From: Chloroflexota bacterium
Lineage (GTDB): Bacteria > Chloroflexota > Anaerolineae > Promineifilales > Promineifilaceae
DNA length: 16,022 nt
Direction: 5' to 3'
Assembly (NCBI GenBank): GCA_008501785.1
Contig: QQUD01000155.1
Location: forward strand, 1-16,022
The notes beneath the pieces are model-generated. The model made no database searches and was not told the origin of the DNA. It saw only the letters and a list, made by a program, of their open reading frames with translations. The position numbers and the translations under genes were made by a program. Positions 7,174 to 12,716 of the stretch are shown one piece after another (position 1 is the first letter of the stretch; each line of letters starts with the position of its first letter).

Positions 7174-7538
7174 CATATTTAACAGCTTTGATAGAGACGA
7201 GTAAGCAAAGTTTATTGCATGATAGCGAGTCTGAGTTGGTGGAAGTCAGGCACAATCATTTTGCTCAAAATCCCTCTGGAGCTGCTGACCGAAAGTAAAC
7301 AGTGGGTAGTGAATAGTGAATAGTGAGTAGAATCTTACTTACCACTAACCATTTATCACGAATCACTCAAACTAGTAGACTTAGCCGGAGTCGTCCCACG
7401 TTAGCGGGACAGCGATAATAAGTGGTATTTGTTTAAATATCATCGTTATCGACCAGAGTGCTCGACAATTGTCGGGAAACCGGGTGGTACCACGAAGCCA
7501 ATGCGCCTTCGTCCCAGTGTGGATGAAGGCGTTTTTTT
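7174..7538 (+). promoter_or_regulatory. T-box leader, isoleucine specificity, with terminator
   Basis: This is a T-box riboswitch that reads uncharged tRNA. Stem I begins near 7191 (AGAGACGAGTAAGC). Its apical part is AGCGAGTCTGAGTTGGTGG, matching the usual AG-bulge/GGUG region. Aligning CAAA-ATC-CCTCTGGAGC with the B. subtilis glyQS segment GAAA-GGC-AUUCUUGAGC puts the specifier codon at 7270-7272: ATC, isoleucine. Stem III-like GTCCC...GGGAC lies near 7393-7412. The T-box core GGGTGGTACC (7482-7491) has a UGGU bulge, requiring a tRNA discriminator A, as in tRNA-Ile. The terminator CGCCTTCGTCC/GGATGAAGGCG ends with T7 (7504-7538). Codon shifts of one base would give Asn or Ser, whose tRNAs usually have discriminator G, so Ile fits best. 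ileS downstream agrees. An array of heptamers sits between stem I and stem III. Confidence 0.93.
7295..7371. repeat. Degenerate tandem heptamer array B (11 units, 77 bp) inside the T-box leader
   Basis: Units in order: GTAAACA, GTGGGTA, GTGAATA twice, GTGAGTA, GAATCTT, ACTTACC, ACTAACC, ATTTATC, ACGAATC, ACTCAAA. The first five are of the GTGAATA type, the last five are their approximate reverse complements, and GAATCTT is the turn, so the array can fold into a long imperfect hairpin. It shares the GTGAATA pair and the 77-bp length with array A at 1660. It occupies the place where stem II elements are found in many T-box leaders. Confidence 0.8.
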
Positions 7539-7545
7539 ATTTTTA

Positions 7546-7580
7546 AGCGATTAGCTGTCAGCTATCAGCTTTCAGCAAAG
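7546..7580. repeat. Short heptamer array C (5 units) before the AlaX-type gene
   Basis: AGCGATT, AGCTGTC, AGCTATC, AGCTTTC, AGCAAAG run without a slip between the T-box terminator and the ATG at 7593. The unit differs from arrays A and B but the 7-base period is the same. Confidence 0.6.
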
Positions 7581-7592
7581 AGTTGGATTACA

Positions 7593-8303
7593 ATGACTGA
7601 ACTGCTTTTTTTGACGGATGCTTATGTGAAAGAATTTGAGGCAGCTGTGACAGCACAGGTTGAGGGTGGTGTGGTTTTGGATCGCACGGCGTTTTATCCT
7701 GGCGGGGGTGGGCAACCTTGTGATTTTGGTACATTAGCAACTGGTGAGCAAGTGTGGACTGTGTCAAAAGTGAAAAAAGTGTCTGGTAAAGTGGTTCACC
7801 TTATTCAAGGTGAATTGCCTGTGGTAGGAACGGCCGTTTCCGCCAAACTAGACTGGACCCGACGTTACCAACTCATGCGTACCCATACCGCCATGCACAT
7901 TTTGTGCGGCGTTGTCTGGCGCGATTATGGCGCGTCGGTCACGGGTGGTAACATGGACCCACTGAAAGGGCGCATGGACTTTGAATTTGAGACAATGCGT
8001 CAAGAATTGGTGAAAGAGATTGAAACGGCCGTTAATCAAGAAGTCACCGCCGCCCGCGATACAAAGGTCAAAATTTTACCCCGCGATGAAGCCTTCCAAA
8101 TTCCAGACCTAATTCGCACCAAAATAAACTTACTGCCCGCAGGCATTAAAGAAGTACGCACGGTTGAATTGGTTGGCCTTGATTTGCAAGCTGACGGCGG
8201 CACCCATGTCAACAACACCAGCGAAGTCGGCCTCATTCGCATTGTCAATTACAAAAGCAAAGGCAAAATTAACAAGCGGATTTATTTGGAACTTGAACGG
8301 TAA
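7593..8303 (+). CDS. alaX: AlaX-type alanyl-tRNA editing protein
   Basis: The 236-residue protein is a free-standing relative of the AlaRS editing domain, which hydrolyses Ser- or Gly-tRNA-Ala. The N-terminal barrel shows RTAFYPGGGGQPCDFG (31-46), matching the AlaX/AlaRS signature FYPxGGGQ. The editing core has HTAMHIL with metal ligands His98 and His102, and QADGGTHVNNTSEVG with His205. The position usually given as the third zinc ligand (Cys in CGGTHV) is Asp201 here; I am not sure how common this is in stand-alone AlaX proteins. The length with both an N-terminal barrel and an editing domain fits the AlaX-M type. It is the first gene of the Ile T-box operon. The ATG at 7593 has no strong Shine-Dalgarno (array C lies there). 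Its TAA stop falls inside heptamer array D. Confidence 0.88.
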   Translation: MTELLFLTDAYVKEFEAAVTAQVEGGVVLDRTAFYPGGGGQPCDFGTLATGEQVWTVSKVKKVSGKVVHLIQGELPVVGTAVSAKLDWTRRYQLMRTHTAMHILCGVVWRDYGASVTGGNMDPLKGRMDFEFETMRQELVKEIETAVNQEVTAARDTKVKILPRDEAFQIPDLIRTKINLLPAGIKEVRTVELVGLDLQADGGTHVNNTSEVGLIRIVNYKSKGKINKRIYLELER

Positions 8304-8355
8304 GCAGTAAGCAGTAAACTGACCACTGATTACCGAATACCGATAATGGATTACC
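8300..8355. repeat. Heptamer array D (8 units) filling an intergenic gap
   Basis: GTAAGCA twice, GTAAACT, GACCACT, GATTACC, GAATACC, GATAATG, GATTACC. The first unit supplies the TAA stop (8301-8303) of the AlaX-type gene, and the array ends three bases before the ATG at 8359. So it makes up essentially the whole gap; the next gene has no visible Shine-Dalgarno. First and last units are roughly complementary. Confidence 0.75.
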
Positions 8356-8358
8356 AAA

Positions 8359-9018
8359 ATGCGTTTTATTGTAAGAGAGCAGGCAAACGAAAAACCAATC
8401 GCAGCCGGATTGCTGCGATATGAACGCGATGGGCAGCCGACTGGCGCTGTGGAAAAGTGGCGGCTGACTTCACCGATGGCTGGTTATGAAGTGCTGCGGG
8501 TTGATTTGGATGCACGGGATGCGCCATCCGGTCATTCCTTCCTGTTTCATTTGGTGCGGCAGCAAAACGGCCGTTTTGAACGCCTCGGCGCTCGATTCTG
8601 GGGTGATGGCATGATTGTTGAAGAAACCCTTATTTTTGAAGAGCAGCGCATCACTGGCACCCGCACCATCAAAGGCAAAACCTATTCCCTTGATGCACCG
8701 ATAAGCTTGTTTTGGTTTCCATCGTCAGTTGGATTGGGATTGTTGGCTGGGCATGTTGGGGAATATACGGCCGTTACCCTCAACACGCAATCCAACAGCT
8801 ACACAGAGACCTTTGACTTACAAAATGTCACCCTAAACACAAGTTTGGGTGATGCCAAACCATTAACAATAGGCAGTCGGGGATTTGAGATACGGCCGTT
8901 TACCATTCAATGGGACAATCAATCCCGCACTATCTGGCTAGACGAAAACAACTGGCCGTTAAAAATGGAACGTGGTGATGGGTTAACGGCCGTTGAGACC
9001 CGTTACATTCGATATTGA
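8359..9018 (+). CDS. Unknown 219-residue protein of the ileS operon
   Basis: I do not recognise this family. The 219 residues have no signal peptide, membrane segment or cysteine-pair motif. The sequence alternates short hydrophobic and polar residues, with many strand-like segments (YEVLRVDLDAR, HSFLFHLVRQ, MIVEETLIFEE, RTIWLDENNWPLKMERGDG), so a mostly beta, barrel-like cytoplasmic fold is plausible. The last part, WLDENNWPLKMERGDGLTAVETRYI, resembles the end of lipocalin-like or DUF-type beta-barrel proteins, but this is weak. Codon use and ACGGCCGT density (four copies in 660 bp, the densest gene here) match the neighbours, so it is native. Its place between alaX and ileS under an Ile T-box suggests co-regulation with tRNA-Ile charging, not a proven function. 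A one-base change of start is unlikely; ATG 8359 is the only early start. Confidence 0.8.
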   Translation: MRFIVREQANEKPIAAGLLRYERDGQPTGAVEKWRLTSPMAGYEVLRVDLDARDAPSGHSFLFHLVRQQNGRFERLGARFWGDGMIVEETLIFEEQRITGTRTIKGKTYSLDAPISLFWFPSSVGLGLLAGHVGEYTAVTLNTQSNSYTETFDLQNVTLNTSLGDAKPLTIGSRGFEIRPFTIQWDNQSRTIWLDENNWPLKMERGDGLTAVETRYIRY

Positions 9019-9107
9019 GCATCATCATGAAATCATACAAACTTTTCAAACACAAACGAATTATCAACCCCGACACGGCCGTTTCCCACGCCGCTGTTGG
9101 GTCATCC

Positions 9108-9149
9108 ATTGACAATTAACAATTGACCATTAGCAATTGACAATTCCTA
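9108..9149. repeat. Heptamer array E (6 units) before ileS
   Basis: ATTGACA, ATTAACA, ATTGACC, ATTAGCA, ATTGACA, ATTCCTA in phase. It ends 32 bases before the ileS ATG and just before its Shine-Dalgarno. A TTG in the fifth unit opens a spurious extension of the ileS frame. Confidence 0.7.
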
Positions 9150-9181
9150 AAACACGAAATCTCAAGGAGACACACCTAAAA

Positions 9182-12100
9182 ATGTCCTTCAAACCCGTAT
9201 CAAACAAACCAAAATTTGTAACCCTCGAACACGAGGTACTCGATTTTTGGAAAGAAACCGACGCATTTAACAAACTGCGAAACCTGCGTGCTGAAACTGA
9301 ATCAACCTACGGCACATTTAGCTTTCTCGATGGTCCCATGACCGCCAACAATCCAATGGGCGTCCATCACGCCTGGGGCCGCACCTACAAAGACCTCTAC
9401 AATCGCTACCAAGCCATGCAGGGCAAAAACCTGCGCTGGCAAAACGGCTTCGACTGCCAGGGCTTGTGGGTTGAGGTAAATGTTGAAAAAGAACTCGGCT
9501 TCAAAAACAAGCGCGACATCGAGGAATATGGCCTCGCCGAATTTATGAAACTGTGTAAAGCACGCGTTCTCAAATATTCGGCCGTGCAGACCGAACAATC
9601 AATGCGACTCGGTTACTGGATGGATTGGAACGACACCGATGAACTGCGCCGCCTGCATGATTTGATGCTGGAAGATGCAAACCAGCAAGTCACGGTGCAA
9701 GGGCCAAAAGGACCCGTCACCGGTACAGTTGAACAAGTTGTGGGTCAACTCGGAATGCCACAAATGGGCGGCTCCTACTTCACGTTTAGCGACGAAAACA
9801 ATTACCAAATCTGGCGCTTCCTGAAAACCGTTTACGAAAACAACTGGCTCTACAAGGGGCGCGACGTGATGCCCTGGTGTGATCGCTGCGGAACCGGCAT
9901 CAGCCAGCACGAAATTGTCACCGATGGCTACCACGAGGTCACACACGACTCCGTGTTTGTGAAATTTCCTATCACCTCCAAACCCCAAGGGTCTTCTGAG
10001 ACCCTTGGGGTTTCAGACAAGGAAGCCCTACTCGTCTGGACCACCACCCCCTGGACGCTCACCAGCAATGTTGCAGCCGCCGTTGGTCCTGAACTGACAT
10101 ACGCCAAGGTAAAAGCAGAAGATGGCTGGACCTACTACCTCGCCAAAGATGCGATGGCAAACACGCTCATCGGCAAAAACAATGAGATCGTGGGCGAACT
10201 GAAGGGCGAAGAGTTGGTTGGTTGGGAATACAGTGGGCCGTTTGATGAGTTAACGGCCGTTAAAACCGCCTTCACCGAAGCCAACTACACCCACCGTATC
10301 ATCGCCTGGAAAGAAGTTGGTTCTGAAGAAGGAACCGGCATCGTCCACATTGCCCCAGGCTGTGGTGCCGAAGACTTCCAGCTTGGCAACGAATTCAATC
10401 TACCCATCATCGCGCCTCTAAACGAAGATGGCATGTACATCGATGGATTTGATTGGCTCGTTGGCCGCTCCGCACACGATGTCGCGCAAGACATCTTTGA
10501 AAATCTAAATGAAAAAGGCGTCTACTATCGAAAACAAAAATACGCCCACCGCTACCCACACTGCTGGCGCTGCGGCACCGAGTTGGTCTACCGCCTCGTC
10601 GACGAATGGTTCATCAACATGGGCGAAAATTATGAAAAACCACGCGCCGAATTGACCGCCGAGCAAAAAGCGAACAGCTTACGCTACCAAATCATGGACC
10701 GCGTAGACAAAATCGACTGGTATCCCAGCTTTGGCTATGACCGCGAAATGGATTGGCTACGCAACATGCACGACTGGATGATCAGCAAAAAACGCTACTA
10801 CGGTTTAGCGCTGCCTATCTACGAATGTAAAGAATGCGACCACTTCACCGTCATCGGCAGCAAAGAGGAACTGGAAGAACGCGCCGTCGAAGGCTGGGAT
10901 GAATTCGAAGGACATACGCCTCATCGTCCCTACATCGACGCTGTTAAAATTGCCTGTCCCGAATGTGGTGCAAAGGTGAGCCGCATTAAAGACGTGGGGA
11001 ATCCTTGGCTCGATGCTGGCGTTGTTGCCTTTAGCACAGTTCATTACACAGAAGACCGCGAGTATTGGGAAAAATGGTATCCGGCTGATTGGATCTCCGA
11101 AAGCTTCCCCGGCCAGTTCCGCAACTGGTTCTATAGCTTGCTAGCCCAAAGCACGGTACTGTCCGACAAAGAGCCTTTTAAAGCATTATTCGGTTATGCA
11201 CTGGTTCAGGACGAAGACGGCCGTGAAATGCACAAATCATGGGGCAATTCCATCGAGTTTAACGACGCCGCCGAGAAAATGGGGGCGGACACGATGCGTT
11301 GGCTCTACACGAGCGCCAAACCAGAGCAAAATTTGCGTTTTGGTTATAACCGGGGTGATGAAGCTCGTCGTCGCTTTATGATCCCGCTGTGGAATGTGTA
11401 TTCATTCTTCACCACGTATGCTAATTTGGACGGATGGGTGCCGACGACAACGGCCGTTCTCGAAGACCGCCCCTCCCCAGTATCCGCCCACGCCGAACTG
11501 GACCGCTGGATTCGTGAACGGGTTGCTGAAACGACCTTGCAAGTCCGCGCTGCACTCGATGTGTACGATGCTGAGAAAGCAACCCAGGCACTTGAAGCCT
11601 TGCTCGACGATGTTTCTAACTGGTACGTACGTCGTTCGCGCCGCCGGTTCTGGAAAAGCGAAGGTGACGACGACAAGAACGCAGCTTATCTGACACTGTA
11701 CCAAGTGTTAGTGAAATTTGTGCGCTTGCTGGCTCCGTTTTTGCCGTTTACCACCGAAGACATGTACCAAAACCTGGTACGCAGCATCGATGAACATGCG
11801 CCAGAAAGCGTCCATCACACACTGTATCCAACAGCCGAGGCAAACGATCTCAACCAACTTTTGCTCAACAAAATGCGGTTAGCCATCACCACCGCCAGCC
11901 TGGGACGTTCTGCACGCGGTGCGGCTGACGTGAAACTGCGGCAACCATTGGCTAAAGCACGGGTTAACGTCGGCACAGAACAAGAACGAGCAGATTTGGC
12001 TGATCTGGCAAACGTGCTGGCTGAAGAAATGAACGTGAAAGCTATCGAAATCGTATCTGAAGTGGGCGAACTAGTTAACTACAAGCTGATGCCCAATAGT

Positions 12101-12607
12101 CGCGTGCTGGGACCAAAATTTGGTAAGGTATTCCCACAGGTACGCAAAGCATTGGTAGCATTAGACCCGGCTAAAGCAGCACGTGTCTTGCAGGCTGGCG
12201 ATGCGCTGCAACTTGAAGTGAATGGCGAAACAGTAACGCTCACCGGTGATGACGTGATTGTGCAAACTGAGTCACGTGGTGGTCTGGCAGTTGCCAGCGA
12301 CAAGGGTGTGACGGTCGCTGTAGACACGGAACTGACACCAGAACTGGAACAAGAAGGGTTTGCGCGTGATGTGGTGCGTCATGTGAACAATATGCGCAAG
12401 GATGCCGGTTTGGAAATCTCAGACCGGATTGAATTATCGTATGAAGCAGATGGCGATGTGGCAGCGGCATTCACAAGTTTCGCTAAATACATTGCGCAGG
12501 AAACGTTGGCTGATGAGTTAACGGCCGTTTCCTTCCCCAACCCTCTGTACCAATCAACCGTCACCATTGGCAGCCAATCCGTCACCCTATCTCTACAAAA
12601 ATCCTAG
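9182..12607 (+). CDS. ileS: Isoleucyl-tRNA synthetase, divergent type with GxHH motif
   Basis: With ATG 9182 the enzyme has 1141 residues; AGGAG (9165-9169) supports this start over a TTG at 9137. It charges tRNA-Ile in the cytoplasm. The class I HIGH motif appears as GVHH (60-63) in ANNPMGVHHAWG, so first and third positions are swapped relative to HxGH. The KMSKS loop is MHKSWGNS (from 683). The CP1 editing domain follows, with WTTTPWTL from 286. Metal-knuckle pairs are CDRC (233/236), CWRC (461/464), CKEC (549/552) and CPEC (592/595). The anticodon-binding region (WIRERV, NWYVRRSRRRFW) and a long C-terminal domain give the large, eukaryotic-like (IleRS2) form. GxHH IleRS2 enzymes are, as I recall, reported to be highly resistant to mupirocin. 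A 36-base palindromic insert (codons 267-278) lies just before the editing domain. It is the last gene of the T-box operon. Confidence 0.96.
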   Translation: MSFKPVSNKPKFVTLEHEVLDFWKETDAFNKLRNLRAETESTYGTFSFLDGPMTANNPMGVHHAWGRTYKDLYNRYQAMQGKNLRWQNGFDCQGLWVEVNVEKELGFKNKRDIEEYGLAEFMKLCKARVLKYSAVQTEQSMRLGYWMDWNDTDELRRLHDLMLEDANQQVTVQGPKGPVTGTVEQVVGQLGMPQMGGSYFTFSDENNYQIWRFLKTVYENNWLYKGRDVMPWCDRCGTGISQHEIVTDGYHEVTHDSVFVKFPITSKPQGSSETLGVSDKEALLVWTTTPWTLTSNVAAAVGPELTYAKVKAEDGWTYYLAKDAMANTLIGKNNEIVGELKGEELVGWEYSGPFDELTAVKTAFTEANYTHRIIAWKEVGSEEGTGIVHIAPGCGAEDFQLGNEFNLPIIAPLNEDGMYIDGFDWLVGRSAHDVAQDIFENLNEKGVYYRKQKYAHRYPHCWRCGTELVYRLVDEWFINMGENYEKPRAELTAEQKANSLRYQIMDRVDKIDWYPSFGYDREMDWLRNMHDWMISKKRYYGLALPIYECKECDHFTVIGSKEELEERAVEGWDEFEGHTPHRPYIDAVKIACPECGAKVSRIKDVGNPWLDAGVVAFSTVHYTEDREYWEKWYPADWISESFPGQFRNWFYSLLAQSTVLSDKEPFKALFGYALVQDEDGREMHKSWGNSIEFNDAAEKMGADTMRWLYTSAKPEQNLRFGYNRGDEARRRFMIPLWNVYSFFTTYANLDGWVPTTTAVLEDRPSPVSAHAELDRWIRERVAETTLQVRAALDVYDAEKATQALEALLDDVSNWYVRRSRRRFWKSEGDDDKNAAYLTLYQVLVKFVRLLAPFLPFTTEDMYQNLVRSIDEHAPESVHHTLYPTAEANDLNQLLLNKMRLAITTASLGRSARGAADVKLRQPLAKARVNVGTEQERADLADLANVLAEEMNVKAIEIVSEVGELVNYKLMPNSRVLGPKFGKVFPQVRKALVALDPAKAARVLQAGDALQLEVNGETVTLTGDDVIVQTESRGGLAVASDKGVTVAVDTELTPELEQEGFARDVVRHVNNMRKDAGLEISDRIELSYEADGDVAAAFTSFAKYIAQETLADELTAVSFPNPLYQSTVTIGSQSVTLSLQKS
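9980..10013. repeat. Nested palindrome inserted in frame in ileS
   Basis: AAACCCCAAGGGTCT, a TCTG loop, then the exact reverse complement AGACCCTTGGGGTTT: a 15-bp perfect stem within coding sequence. It begins exactly on a codon boundary and encodes KPQGSSETLGV, a hydrophilic loop between FPITS and the DKEALLVWTTTPW segment, where IleRS proteins normally have a short variable loop. Each arm holds ACCC-N3-GGGT, the same self-complementary design as the intergenic hairpins. Confidence 0.8.
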
Positions 12608-12616
12608 TTATCCCAA

Positions 12617-12645
12617 GTGCGGCGCACTTTTGAAGTGCGCCGCAC
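12617..12645. repeat. Nested-palindrome hairpin after ileS
   Basis: GTGCGGCGCACTT, loop TTG, then AAGTGCGCCGCAC: a 13-bp perfect stem starting nine bases behind the ileS stop. Each arm holds GTGCG-N-CGCAC. No T-run follows, so it may only slow polymerase or stabilise the 3' end rather than terminate. No separate terminator was seen before the Kelch gene. Confidence 0.75.
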
Positions 12646-12716
12646 CATAGTCGCACCAAACCTTAATTCTTCTTATCCCCGTAATTTGGTAAAATCAGCA
12701 GATGAAGGAGGTGTCT

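Noticed and set aside
7463..7474. Perfect 12-bp palindrome CGACAATTGTCG as an operator
   Set aside because: It lies inside the T-box leader just before the T-box core and is better explained as RNA structure.
9027..9119. 30-codon reading frame between the 219-aa gene and ileS
   Set aside because: No ribosome-binding site, ends in a heptamer array, and its only notable part is the dispersed palindrome read as TAV-S. It may be a decayed gene end but cannot be supported.
9137..9181. Upstream TTG start extending ileS by 15 residues
   Set aside because: The TTG lies within heptamer array E, the added residues look unlike an IleRS N-terminus, and the real Shine-Dalgarno AGGAG (9165-9169) lies after it.
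9599..9988. 129-codon minus-strand frame opposite ileS
   Set aside because: Shadow of the conserved ileS frame with no ribosome-binding site or recognisable domain.
12617..12645. Standard rho-independent terminator after ileS
   Set aside because: The stem is strong but no T-run follows on either usable side, so I list it as a repeat instead.
12702..12716. Earlier ATG for the Kelch protein
   Set aside because: The strong AAGGAGGTG lies after this ATG and points to the ATGs at 12717/12720, which also give a cleaner signal peptide.
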